Assembly: GCA_023391835.1 (NCBI GenBank)
Contig: JAEWAE010000039.1
Span: 43,661 to 107,660, forward strand
Source: Bacillota bacterium
Lineage (GTDB): Bacteria; Bacillota; Clostridia; Oscillospirales; Ethanoligenentaceae
Direction: 5' to 3'
DNA length: 64,000 nt
Of the stretch, positions 34,404 to 44,460 are shown piece after piece. The position numbers were made by a program, and so were the translations under genes. The number at the start of each line of letters is the position of its first letter. Position 1 is the stretch's first letter. Below the pieces are notes generated by a model. It ran no database searches, was not told where the DNA came from, and saw only the letters and a program-made list of their open reading frames with translations.

Positions 34404-37400
34404 AAAGAGCTGGACGCCGGAGCAGCTTGCCGCCATCACCGCCCGCGGGGGGACGCTGCTGGTTTCGGCCGCGGCGGGCAGCGGCAAGACCGCCGTGCTC
34501 GTCGAGCGGGTCATTCGCCGCCTCACGGGGCCGGACCCTTGCGACGCCGACCGGCTGCTGGTGGTCACTTTCACCAACGCCGCCGCCGCCGAAATGAAAG
34601 AGCGCATCTCCCTGCGGCTGGCCGAGCTTGTGATGGAAAACCCGGACGACCATAATCTGCAGCGGCAGCAGATCCTGCTGCAGAATGCCCATATTAGCAC
34701 CATTCACGCCTTCTGTCTCGATCTCATCCGCGAGAATTTCGAAAAGCTCGATATTTCGCCGGATTTTCGCATCGCGGATGAAAACGAGATGCGCCTGCTC
34801 AGCCGGGAGGTTCTCGCCAAAATCCTCGAAAAACGCTACGCCGAGGGGGCGGGGGAGGGGCAGAGCGATTTCCTCACGCTGGCCGACACCGTGGGCGCAG
34901 GGCGGGACGATTCACTGCTTGAGGACACCGTGCTCCGGCTCTACGATTTTTCCCGCTCGCTGCCCGACCCGGAGGGCTGGCTCGACGGCATGCTGCGCAT
35001 GTACGACCCCTCCATTCCCGTGGGGAAATCCGTCTGCGGCCGGGCGGCGCTGCGCCACGTGAGCCAGGTGATGGAAAGCGCGGCCCGCGGTATCGACGCC
35101 TCCCTCGCCATGATGGAAGGGTACGAGCCGCTTGTCCGCGCCTATCGGCCCGCGTTTCTTGCCGATCGGGAGCAGGCCCTCGCCTGCGCCGCTGCGGCCG
35201 GGGAAGGCAAGTGGGACGATGTGTACCGCCGGGTGGCGGGCTTTGATTTCGCCGCCCTCGGCCCGGTGCGCAAATTTGAGCCCACGGCTCTCAAGGAGGC
35301 GCTGCAGGCCCGGCGCAAGGAGCTAAAAACGGCGGTGGGTCGGCTGCAGGGCGGCTTGATGGGCGGCGACGCGGCCCAGGTGGTGCAGGATACCCGCACG
35401 GTCTATCCGCTGGCGGTGTGTCTGCATGACATTGTGCTGGAGCTGGACCGGGAGCTTTTTGCCGCCAAGACGGAGCGGAATATCCTCGATTTCAGCGATC
35501 TGGAGCAGTTGGCGCTGCGCCTGCTGGTGACGCAGACCCCCGATGGTCCACGGCCCGGCCCCGCCGCCCGCAGTGTGGCGGAACGTTTCGAAGAAGTGCT
35601 GGTGGACGAGTATCAGGATACCAACCGCGCCCAGGACGCCATCTTCCGCGCCGTGTCGCGGGGCGGGCGCAATCTTTTTATGGTCGGCGACGTCAAACAG
35701 AGCATCTATCGCTTCCGCAAGGCCACGCCGGAGCTTTTTATGGAAAAGAAAAGCGCCTACGCGCCTTATGGCTCGGGGAAATTCCCGGCCCGGATCATCC
35801 TCGGGCGAAATTTCCGCAGTCGGAGCGGTGTCACGGCCGCCGTCAACTTTGTCTTTTCCCAACTGATGTCCGCCCAGTTCGGCGAAATCGACTATAACGA
35901 CGAGGAGCAGCTGATCCCCGCCGCGGTCTACCCCGCCCGTCAGGGGGCGGATTTCGCGCTGCATCTCGTGGATGCCGGCGATACCGACGACAGTGACGGC
36001 AGCGACGACGCGGATACCGTCGAGGCCCGCCACATCGCGGCCCTTATCACCGGCATGCGGCGCGACGGCTTCACCGTGCAGGGGGAGGACGGCCCCCGCC
36101 CCGTGCGCTTCCGGGATTTCTGCATCCTGCTGCGCAGCCCCTCCGGCCGGGCCGACACCTACCGCCGGGAGTTGGAACGGGCCGGGGTGCCGGTGTTTGC
36201 GGATGTGAACGGCGGCTATCTCGGCTCCTATGAGGTGGGGGTCATGCTGTCGTTGCTGCGGCTGCTCGACAATCCGCTGCAGGATGTGCCGCTGCTGGCC
36301 GTGATGCTCTCGCCGGTGTTCGGCTTTACGCCCGACGACCTGGCCCGGGTGCGCATCCGCAGCCGCAAGGGCAGCCTCTATCTCGCCGTGGCCGCCATGG
36401 CCCGCGCCGAGGGCGGGCGCTTCGCCGACTTCATCGACCGGCTGTCGGCCCTGCGCCGTCTGGCTGTGGTGCTGCCGGCCGACCGGCTGATCCTGCGGGT
36501 CTATGCCGACACGGCGTTTCTCGAAATATGCGGCGCCATGCCCGGCGGCGCGGCCCGACGGGCCAATCTGCGGCTGCTGCTCGATTACGCGCGGGCCTAT
36601 GAATCCGCCGGCTATAAGGGGCTGGCAGGCTTCATCCGCTACATCGACCGCCTCAGCGAGCAGGACGGCGACCTGGTGCCCGCCTCGGCGGTTTCGGAAA
36701 ACGCCGACGTGGTGCGCATCATGAGCATCCATAAATCCAAGGGGCTGGAATTCCCCGTGTGCATCCTGGGCGGTTGCGCCCATGCGTTCAATAAAATGGA
36801 TACCCGCGGCGACGCGCTGTTCCACCCGGAATACGGCTTTGGCTGCACGGTGCGGGATGCGAAGCTCAACTGCCGCTACACCACCCTGCCGCGGGAGGTC
36901 ATCCGCATCGAGACCGACCGCAGTGCTCTGGCCGAAGAGATGCGCGTGCTCTATGTGGCCATGACCCGCGCGAAAGAGAAACTTTTCTGCATTGTCACCG
37001 CATCGAAGCCCGACGCGCTGCTGCGGCAGGCGGCGGCGCTGGTACGTCCCGGTGTGACCCGTCTCGACCCGCTGGCCGCGTCTCAGGCGAAAAGCTTTGC
37101 CCAGTGGCTGTTGGCCTGCGTGCTGCGCCACCCGGCCGCCGGCGAGCTGCGCCGGGCCGCCGGGTGTGAGGATATGGCCCTGCTGCCGGTCGACACATCT
37201 GTGGAAATCGAGTGGGTATCCCCCGCCGCCGAGCGGGGGGAGCCGCCCGCCCGGGCCGCGCTGCCGCAGGCTCCGGTGGCCGACGTCGGGGCGCTCGCCG
37301 ACCTCATCCGCGGGCGGCTTGCGTATGCTTACCCGGTCCGGGGGCTGACGCGGGTGCCCTCCAAGCTTGCCGTGTCGGAATTCGCCGAGCAGGAAACGCG

Positions 37401-37959
37401 GGCGCAGTTTGCCTTTCATGGCTCCCGGCCGTCGTTTCTCGACCACGGCGGCCTGACCCCCGCCCAGGCCGGCACGGCGCTGCATGCGTTTTTGCAGTAT
37501 GCCCGCCTCGCACCCGACGCCGGCGAAGCGGAGGTGGCGGCGGAAATCCGTCGGTTGGTGGAGGGCGGCTTCCTGCTGCCCGAGCAGGGGCGGGCCGTGC
37601 GCTCCGGCAAGGTGCTCGCCTATCTGCATTCGGATATTTTTGCCCGCATCCGGTCTGCCGACCGGGTATGGAGGGAATTCCGCTTTACGGTGGAAACCGA
37701 CGCGGCGGAAGTCTCGTCCGCCGTGGGCCCAGGGCAGGGGCAGGTGGTGCTCCAGGGCATGGCCGACGTGGTGTTCGAGGAGGGGAAAAATCTGTACCTG
37801 CTCGATTACAAGACTGACGCGGCGGATGAGGACGAGCTGCGGCGGCGGTATGCCGGCCAGCTGGCGATCTATGCCCGCGCCGTCGGCCAGATCATGGGCC
37901 GGGCCGTCGCGGGGCGGTATATTTACGCGTTTCATGAAGAAAAAGCAATTATTCTCTGA
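34396..37959 (+). CDS. addA: ATP-dependent helicase/nuclease subunit A (AddA)
   Basis: A 1187-residue UvrD-like helicase plus nuclease. WTPEQLAAITARGGTLLVSA leads into Walker A (AAAGSGKTAVLVERV). Helicase motif II is VDEYQDTNRAQD (about 410), motif III-IV regions include VGDVKQSIYRFRKA, and motif VI is RVLYVAMTRAKEKL. The C-terminal nuclease has LLDYKTDAAD. The ATG at 34396 is nine bases from AAGGGG; another ATG at 34387 is possible. Translationally coupled to addB. Confidence 0.96.
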   Translation: MPEKSWTPEQLAAITARGGTLLVSAAAGSGKTAVLVERVIRRLTGPDPCDADRLLVVTFTNAAAAEMKERISLRLAELVMENPDDHNLQRQQILLQNAHISTIHAFCLDLIRENFEKLDISPDFRIADENEMRLLSREVLAKILEKRYAEGAGEGQSDFLTLADTVGAGRDDSLLEDTVLRLYDFSRSLPDPEGWLDGMLRMYDPSIPVGKSVCGRAALRHVSQVMESAARGIDASLAMMEGYEPLVRAYRPAFLADREQALACAAAAGEGKWDDVYRRVAGFDFAALGPVRKFEPTALKEALQARRKELKTAVGRLQGGLMGGDAAQVVQDTRTVYPLAVCLHDIVLELDRELFAAKTERNILDFSDLEQLALRLLVTQTPDGPRPGPAARSVAERFEEVLVDEYQDTNRAQDAIFRAVSRGGRNLFMVGDVKQSIYRFRKATPELFMEKKSAYAPYGSGKFPARIILGRNFRSRSGVTAAVNFVFSQLMSAQFGEIDYNDEEQLIPAAVYPARQGADFALHLVDAGDTDDSDGSDDADTVEARHIAALITGMRRDGFTVQGEDGPRPVRFRDFCILLRSPSGRADTYRRELERAGVPVFADVNGGYLGSYEVGVMLSLLRLLDNPLQDVPLLAVMLSPVFGFTPDDLARVRIRSRKGSLYLAVAAMARAEGGRFADFIDRLSALRRLAVVLPADRLILRVYADTAFLEICGAMPGGAARRANLRLLLDYARAYESAGYKGLAGFIRYIDRLSEQDGDLVPASAVSENADVVRIMSIHKSKGLEFPVCILGGCAHAFNKMDTRGDALFHPEYGFGCTVRDAKLNCRYTTLPREVIRIETDRSALAEEMRVLYVAMTRAKEKLFCIVTASKPDALLRQAAALVRPGVTRLDPLAASQAKSFAQWLLACVLRHPAAGELRRAAGCEDMALLPVDTSVEIEWVSPAAERGEPPARAALPQAPVADVGALADLIRGRLAYAYPVRGLTRVPSKLAVSEFAEQETRAQFAFHGSRPSFLDHGGLTPAQAGTALHAFLQYARLAPDAGEAEVAAEIRRLVEGGFLLPEQGRAVRSGKVLAYLHSDIFARIRSADRVWREFRFTVETDAAEVSSAVGPGQGQVVLQGMADVVFEEGKNLYLLDYKTDAADEDELRRRYAGQLAIYARAVGQIMGRAVAGRYIYAFHEEKAIIL

Positions 37960-37965
37960 AAAAGC

Positions 37966-37994
37966 TTGCAAAGCCTTCGCCCGTGTGATAAAAT
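37966..37994 (+). promoter_or_regulatory. Promoter of rpmE
   Basis: TTGCAA (37966-37971), 17-base spacer, TAAAAT (37989-37994), directly after the addA stop. Confidence 0.7.
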
Positions 37995-38033
37995 AGACTA
38001 GCTAAGTCATGTGCTATGAAAGAGGTGTTCATC

Positions 38034-38234
38034 GTGAAGGAAGGCATTCATCCCAAGTACGGTCCTGCCACGATCCAGTGCGCCTGCGGCGCCGTGTTTG
38101 AAACCTGCTCCACAAAAAAAGAAATCCATGTCGATATTTGCTCGAAGTGCCATCCGTTCTTCACCGGCAAACAGAAACTGGTCGACACCGGCGGAAGAAT
38201 CGATCGTTTCAAGAAACGTTACAACATGGAATAA
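38034..38234 (+). CDS. rpmE: 50S ribosomal protein L31 (zinc-binding form)
   Basis: A 66-residue ribosomal protein. The GTG at 38034 gives the standard MKEGIHPKYGP start and is preceded by AAAGAGGTGTTCATC; the in-frame ATG at 38016 overlaps this ribosome site and is unlikely. Cysteines in QCACG and CSKCHPFFTGKQ show the zinc-binding (C+) type, which is used when zinc is plentiful. Own promoter immediately upstream. Confidence 0.97.
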   Translation: MKEGIHPKYGPATIQCACGAVFETCSTKKEIHVDICSKCHPFFTGKQKLVDTGGRIDRFKKRYNME

Positions 38235-38390
38235 GCAGCGCCCGACTGTTTTTGCGGGCATGCGGAGTGCGTTTAAGCCCCAAGCGGCTTTCGCATTGTC
38301 TTCGGAGGGCGGCGCCGGCAGGCGTCGCCATTTTCGTTATTCCGCGGCGGTCAAATGGCTCCGCGGGCGGGTGCACGGCACGGGGTGCCT

Positions 38391-39017
38391 ATGGAGTATC
38401 TGACAGTCCGCGGCCGCTCGTCGGCCGCTTTTACCGAAAAACGTTCGAAATTTATCGCGACGCTGGCACTGGCCGCTTCCACGGGGGATGCCGAAGCGCT
38501 TTTTGAGCAGCTACGGGCGTCCAACCCGGGTGCCCGTCATTGTGTGACGGCCTACGTCCTGACCGGCGGATCGTGTCACTCTTCCGACGACGGGGAACCT
38601 CAGGGCACGGCCGGCGCGCCTGTGCTGGCCGTGCTGACCCGTCGGGGGCTGCAGAATACGGCCGCCGCGGTGGTGCGCTATTTCGGCGGCGTACTGCTGG
38701 GGGCTCCGGGTCTGGTGCGGGCCTATTCCCGGGCGGCCGTGCTGGCGGCAGATGCGGCCGAGACGGTCGTGATGCGCCGGTGCGCGGTGTTCCGGGCAAG
38801 CGTGGGCTACGCCGGTCTTGCACAACTGGAGCACCGCGTCCGCGCCGCCGGCGGGGTCATCCGCGCCCCGCAGTATGGCGCCCGCGTGACGCTGGAAGCC
38901 GTGATCCCCGAGGAGCGGGCGGGTTCCTTCGGCGGGATGCTGCGGGCGTGCGACCCCGCCGCTCCGCCGCCCGAGCCGGCAGGCCTGACTTTTTGTCCCA
39001 CTGCTTTGCCCGCATAG
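38391..39017 (+). CDS. YigZ/IMPACT family protein
   Basis: A 208-residue protein of the UPF0029/IMPACT family. The family motif is clear: KRSKFIATL, the AxHCVTAYVL-like segment, SSDDGEPQGTAGAPVL and VVRYFGGVLLGAPGLVRAYS. A C-terminal DUF1949-like domain follows (about 135-200). The start at 38391 (MEYLTVRG) matches the family; the open frame goes 12 codons further. The molecular role in bacteria is not established; links to translation regulation come from eukaryotic IMPACT. Confidence 0.88.
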   Translation: MEYLTVRGRSSAAFTEKRSKFIATLALAASTGDAEALFEQLRASNPGARHCVTAYVLTGGSCHSSDDGEPQGTAGAPVLAVLTRRGLQNTAAAVVRYFGGVLLGAPGLVRAYSRAAVLAADAAETVVMRRCAVFRASVGYAGLAQLEHRVRAAGGVIRAPQYGARVTLEAVIPEERAGSFGGMLRACDPAAPPPEPAGLTFCPTALPA

Positions 39018-39137
39018 GGGACAGGCCCGCTACCGGCACGGTATGGCCCGGTTGCAGGAAATTTGCATCCGCCCAGTCATACGCGGTGCTGTGCCGTATA
39101 CATATATAGCAGCGGATTGGTTAAGATGGCCAAAAAA

Positions 39138-39192
39138 GGGGACGGTCATTTGACAATTCGGGGAAGAACCGAGGAACGGTAAACTTGTCCCC
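39138..39192. repeat. REP/MITE-like element with GGGGAC...GTCCCC ends
   Basis: A 55-base segment bounded by GGGGAC and GTCCCC, with a TTCGG/CCGAG inner hairpin, preceded by AAAAAA. The pattern resembles short mobile repeats linked to REP-associated transposases in Clostridia. Only one copy was noticed here. It lies in the 299-base gap before dnaG, in which I see no gene. Confidence 0.35.
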
Positions 39193-39316
39193 TGCCGCCT
39201 CCGCGCCCACTTGGTGCACGTTCATCCGGTTGCCGCCGATACGGCCGCCACGCCGCAATTGTATAAACCGACCGAAATTGTGCACGATAATGGTAATTAC
39301 AGGAAGGAGTGTCACC

Positions 39317-41091
39317 TTGATCCCCGAGGAGTTCCTGCAGGAACTGAAAAATCGCTGTGACATCGAGTCGGTGGTTTCCAAATATGTGAATCTGCGCCGC
39401 AGCGGCCGGGGCTTCATGGGGCTCTGCCCGTTCCACAGTGAAAAGACGCCTTCCTTTTATCTCTACCCCGAGAGTCAGAGCTTTTACTGCTTCGGGTGCG
39501 AAACGGGCGGCGACGTCATCACCTTCATCCGCAAAATCGAAAATCTCGATTATGTGGAGGCCGTGAAGTTCCTGGCCCAGATGGCGGGGATGGAAGTACC
39601 CGTCGAGGAGGAGCACGACAGCTCAGCGGCCCTGCGCGGCCGTATCCTTGAGATCAACCGCAAAGCCGCGCTGTTTTTCCATCGCTGCCTGCTGTCGCCC
39701 CAGGGGAAGGCGGGCCTCGCCTATTTTGAAAAGCGCCGGCTCTCACCCCGCACCATCACTCATTTCGGGCTTGGCTACGCGCCGGATTCGTGGAATACGC
39801 TGACCGACCATCTGCGTGCCCAGGGCTACCGCGACGAGGAACTGGTTGCCGCGGCGCTCGCGGGCCGCTCCCGCCAGACCGGCCGCTGCTACGACCTTTT
39901 TCGCAACCGGGTGATGTTCCCCATCATCGACCTGCGGGGCAACGTCATCGCCTTCGGCGGCCGGGTGCTCGACGACAGCAAACCCAAGTACCTCAATTCC
40001 CACGACACGCCCGCTTTTCAGAAAAGCCGCTGTCTGTTTGCCCTCAATTTTGCCAAAAGCAGTCGGGCGGATCACCTGATCCTCTGCGAAGGGTACATGG
40101 ATGCCATCGCGCTGCATCAGGCAGGCTTCGACAACGCGGTGGCCACTCTGGGCACGTCCCTGACGCCGGAGCAATCCCGCCTTATGGCCCGCTACACCAA
40201 GGAGGTCATCGTCTCCTACGACTCGGATGAGCCGGGGCGCAATGCCGCCCGCCGGGCCATCGGGCTGCTCACGCCCGCGGGTCTTAATGTGCGGGTGCTG
40301 CACATCGAGGGCGGCAAGGACCCGGATGAATTCATCAAAACCTATGGCGCCGACCGTTTCCGGCTGATGCTGGAAAAGAGCGGAAATCATATCGAGTACC
40401 GTCTCAACGACGCCATGTCGAAATATCACCTGGAAATTGCCGAGGAGCGCGCCGCCTGCCTCAAGGAGGCCGCCGCCGTGCTTGCCACCGTGCCCAGCGC
40501 GGTGGAACGCGACGTCTATGCCGGGCGCTTGGCCGACAAGCTCGGCGTGGATAAAGAGAGCATCCTGGCGGATGCGGACAGGCTCGCCGGCAAAAACGGC
40601 CGCGCGGCCCACAAGACCCGTCTGCGGGCGGAAATGGCCGCCTCCCGCGGCTTTCAGGATAAAATCAACCCCGAGAAGCGTCAGCATCTGTTGGCCGCGC
40701 GGGCGGAAGAAAATCTCATCGTCCTGCTTTACCGTAATCCGGATTTTCTAGCCGCCGTCGACAAGCTCATCCGCGCCGAGGACTTTTTCACCGCCTTCAA
40801 CCGGCGGCTTTTCGAAGCCGTGCGCGACGAGGTGCTTCAGAAGGGCGAGGCCGGGCTGGAAACGCTGGGTGCCCGCTTCACCGCCGACGAGATGGGAAAA
40901 ATCACCGCCCTCATCATGACGCGCAAAGTTTCCGACACCGTGGAAGAAGTCCGTGACTGCTGCGATACCATCCAGAAGGAACGGCTGGCAAAAGAAGTGT
41001 CCGGCGCCGCCGAAAGCAACGCCGCTGAAATATTCGAAGAGATACGGCAGAAAAAACTGGAAACGAAAAACAAAACCGGAGGGAGCCTTTT

Positions 41092-41095
<4 letters not shown>
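39317..41095 (+). CDS. dnaG: DNA primase
   Basis: A 592-residue primase making RNA primers at the replication fork. The N-terminal CHC2 zinc finger (CPFHSEKTPSFYLYP then FYCFGCETGGD) is at about 39-68. The TOPRIM core has LILCEGYMDAIAL (catalytic Glu, about 260) and VSYDSDEPGR. The C-terminal helicase-binding domain follows. The TTG at 39317 has GGAAGGAG seven bases upstream and yields the family start MIPEEFLQELKNRCDI. It overlaps rpoD by four bases, as in the classic macromolecular-synthesis operon, but rpsU is not adjacent. Confidence 0.96.
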
Positions 41096-42186
<1,091 letters not shown>

Positions 42187-42251
42187 CGGTTAGGCTGGTC
42201 CCGTTGCGGGCCCGCCGGGCCGCCGGACGGCAGCAAAGGATGGATTTTGAC

Positions 42252-42656
42252 ATGCGCATTACGCAGGAAGCCGACTACGCGGTACGGATCATCGACTGCA
42301 TCGCCCGCAGCGAGGGTCGGATGGACGCCCGCTCGATTTCTGAAACCACCGGGGTCACCTTGCGCTTCACGCTGAAGATCCTGCGCAAGCTCAACCAGAG
42401 CGGCATCGTGCGGTCGTTTCAGGGTGTGCAGGGCGGCTACGAGCTGGCCCGACCGCCGCAGCAGATCAACCTGCGCGAGGTCATCGAGGCGGTGGACGGT
42501 CCCATATGCATCAGCCGCTGCCTGACCGACGAGCTCTCGTGTTCCCAGCAGGAAAACAAGGAGCTGTGCTATTATCACAGCGTATTTGCCGAAATATCCA
42601 AGACTATCCGCCGCCGGCTGGAAAGCGTCACCTTCTGCGGGCGTGGCAACGACTGA
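42252..42656 (+). CDS. Rrf2-family transcriptional regulator with cysteine cluster
   Basis: A 134-residue winged-helix regulator (MRITQEADYAVRIIDCI start, FTLKILRKLNQSGIVRSFQGVQGG-like recognition region split by the wing). Four cysteines, C86, C90, C97 and C106, lie in the region where IscR/NsrR bind an iron-sulfur cluster, so it may sense iron-sulfur status, oxygen or nitric oxide. The ATG at 42252 follows AAAGGATGGATTTTGAC. It sits just before a rubredoxin and the A-type flavoprotein FprA, which are likely targets; this is inference from position. Confidence 0.88.
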   Translation: MRITQEADYAVRIIDCIARSEGRMDARSISETTGVTLRFTLKILRKLNQSGIVRSFQGVQGGYELARPPQQINLREVIEAVDGPICISRCLTDELSCSQQENKELCYYHSVFAEISKTIRRRLESVTFCGRGND

Positions 42657-42706
42657 ATTTTACATACCGGCTTTTAAGTTTCCGACGGAAAATCTGTCCG
42701 CAGGCA

Positions 42707-42735
42707 TTTACAAACATACCCCAATATTGTATAAT
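42707..42735 (+). promoter_or_regulatory. Promoter of rubredoxin-fprA
   Basis: TTTACA (42707-42712), 17-base spacer, TATAAT (42730-42735), about 60 bases before the rubredoxin start. A site for the adjacent Rrf2 regulator would be expected around here; no palindrome was clear. Confidence 0.7.
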
Positions 42736-42795
42736 TGATAACAGAAACAGGTTATTATTTCTTTGGTATGTGTAATAAGGCAGGGAGTGTTGACA

Positions 42796-42954
42796 ATGAA
42801 AAAGTATGTGTGTTCCGTGTGCGGCTTTGTGTATGACGAGGCCGAGGGTCTGCCGGATCAGGGCATCAACCCGGGCACGAAGTGGGAAGATCTCCCCGAA
42901 GACTTTGTCTGCCCGATGTGCGGCGTCGGCAAGGATATGTTCGAAGAGCAGTAA
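42796..42954 (+). CDS. Rubredoxin
   Basis: A 52-residue one-iron electron carrier. Both CxxC knuckles are present, YVCSVCGFVYDEAEG and FVCPMCGVGKD, with the aromatic core and the family length. The ATG at 42796 follows GGGAGTGTTGACA; an upstream GTG-type extension is not used. It probably passes electrons from NAD(P)H:rubredoxin reductase to the FprA encoded 115 bases downstream. Confidence 0.97.
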   Translation: MKKYVCSVCGFVYDEAEGLPDQGINPGTKWEDLPEDFVCPMCGVGKDMFEEQ

Positions 42955-42964
42955 TCCGGTCATC

Positions 42965-43023
42965 GGCTGCACCCGCAGTGCCGTTCCCGCCCGCCGAGGG
43001 TGGCAGGGCGCTGCGGGTGCGGC
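42965..43023 (+). terminator. Hairpin between rubredoxin and fprA
   Basis: Arms GGCTGCACCCGCAG and CTGCGGGTGCGGC pair with one mismatch around a GC-rich 32-base loop and are followed by ATTTTG. It is either a leaky terminator that makes rubredoxin mRNA more abundant than fprA mRNA, or an RNA stabiliser. Confidence 0.5.
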
Positions 43024-43069
43024 ATTTTGACCGCTTATGCCACATAAATCCAATCAGGAGGCTTGCATC

Positions 43070-44275
43070 ATGGGAGCCATTCAGATTACCAAGGATATTT
43101 ATTCCGTCGGGGTGCTCAACCCCAACATGCGCATTTTCGACGTCATCATGCGCACCGAGTTCGGCACGTCCTATAACGCCTATCTCGTCAAAGGCGACAA
43201 GAACGTGCTCATCGACACCTCCCATCCGCGCTATTACGACGAGTATCTCGAGAATATCGCCAGCGTCATCGACCCGAAAAAGATCGACTATGTGGTGATG
43301 AATCACTGCGAGCCCGACCATTCCGGCGCGTTGGCGAAGCTTCTGGCGCTGGCTCCGCAGGCCCAGGTGCTTTCCACGCCGGCGGGTTCCATCTATCTGC
43401 GTGCCATCACCAACATTTCGCCGCTGAATCTCCGCGTGGTCAAAAACGGTGAAACGCTGGATATCGGCGGCGGCAAGGTGCTGAAATTCATCCATGCGCC
43501 GTTCCTGCACTGGCCGGATTCCATGTTCACCTGGCTCGAAAGCGAGAAGGTCGCGTTCACCTGCGATTTCCTGGGCTCCCACTACTGCGAGCCGCGGATG
43601 TTCGACCGGCATGTGACCTATCCCGAGCGGTATGAGCGGGCGTTCCACGAGTATTTCGACGCCATTTTCGGGCCCTTCAAGCCCTATGTGCTCAAAGGTC
43701 TGGACAAGCTCGAAGCTCTCGGCGCCGACATGGTCTGCACCAGTCACGGCCCCATCCTCACCAAGGGCAGTTTCCTCCCCGAGGCGGAAAAACGCTATCG
43801 CGAGTGGGCTACGCCCGAGGTGCGGGAGCATCCCTTCATCCCGCTGTTTTACTGCAGCGCCTACGGCAACACCGAACGGCTGGCTAAAGAGATCGCCCGG
43901 GGCATTCTGGACGTGCGGCCGGACGCGCGGGCTGAGCTTTACGACATAAACGCCAACGATTTATGCGACCTGCGTGAAAAGCTCAACAACTGTGACGCGT
44001 TCCTGCTGGGTACCCCCACCATCAACCGCGACGCCGTGCTGCCGGTGTGGCAACTGGCCTGCTCGGTGGATGCGGTCAACGCCAAGGGCCGTCTATGCTC
44101 GGTGTTCGGCTCCTTTGGCTGGAGCGGCGAGGGTGTGCCGCTTGTGGTCGAGCGGCTTAAATCCCTCAGGCTCAACGTGTTTGAAAACGGCCTGACCTGC
44201 CGCTTCATCCCGTCGGATGCGGAAATCAAGGACGCCTTCGAATTCGGTAAACGCTTTGTCAAGGCGCTCGGATAA
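43070..44275 (+). CDS. fprA: A-type flavoprotein FprA (flavo-diiron oxygen/NO reductase)
   Basis: A 401-residue flavo-diiron protein that reduces O2 to water (or NO to N2O) in anaerobes. The N-terminal metallo-beta-lactamase-like domain carries the diiron ligands H79-x-E81-x-D83-H84 in NHCEPDHSG, a further ligand in TCDFLGSHYCEP and a histidine in CTSHGPIL. The C-terminal flavodoxin domain begins at FIPLFYCSAYGNTERLAKEI (about 255). AGGAGG lies eight bases before the ATG. With rubredoxin upstream it forms a complete oxygen-scavenging unit. Confidence 0.95.
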   Translation: MGAIQITKDIYSVGVLNPNMRIFDVIMRTEFGTSYNAYLVKGDKNVLIDTSHPRYYDEYLENIASVIDPKKIDYVVMNHCEPDHSGALAKLLALAPQAQVLSTPAGSIYLRAITNISPLNLRVVKNGETLDIGGGKVLKFIHAPFLHWPDSMFTWLESEKVAFTCDFLGSHYCEPRMFDRHVTYPERYERAFHEYFDAIFGPFKPYVLKGLDKLEALGADMVCTSHGPILTKGSFLPEAEKRYREWATPEVREHPFIPLFYCSAYGNTERLAKEIARGILDVRPDARAELYDINANDLCDLREKLNNCDAFLLGTPTINRDAVLPVWQLACSVDAVNAKGRLCSVFGSFGWSGEGVPLVVERLKSLRLNVFENGLTCRFIPSDAEIKDAFEFGKRFVKALG

Positions 44276-44321
44276 GATATGCCGACAGGTGCTCCCGGCT
44301 TTACGGCTTTATAGAAAACGA

Positions 44322-44353
44322 CCCATCGGCCCAGCCGGTGGGCCTGTTTTTTT
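44322..44353 (+). terminator. Terminator after fprA
   Basis: Stem CCCATCGG/CCGGTGGG (8 pairs including one wobble) with loop CCCAG, followed by CCTGTTTTTTT. Confidence 0.8.
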
Positions 44354-44393
44354 GCAAAGTCGGCTGCCGGGGCCGCTTTTAACAAACTGTTAA

Positions 44394-44422
44394 TTGCATT
44401 TGCGCCCCCATTCATGTAAAAT
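44394..44422 (+). promoter_or_regulatory. Promoter of the DUF5685-dnaJ unit
   Basis: TTGCAT (44394-44399), 17-base spacer, TAAAAT (44417-44422), 38 bases before the GTG start. Confidence 0.7.
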
Positions 44423-44460
44423 AGGAGGAAGACGGAGGAAGAACCGAAGGGAGTTTTTGC

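Noticed and set aside
32217..37971. Very long minus-strand open frames (828 and 882 codons) opposite addB and addA
   Set aside because: They are antisense to genes with full family motifs. High GC at third positions lowers stop codons on the other strand, and the translated products are His/Gln/Arg/Gly-rich with no domains.
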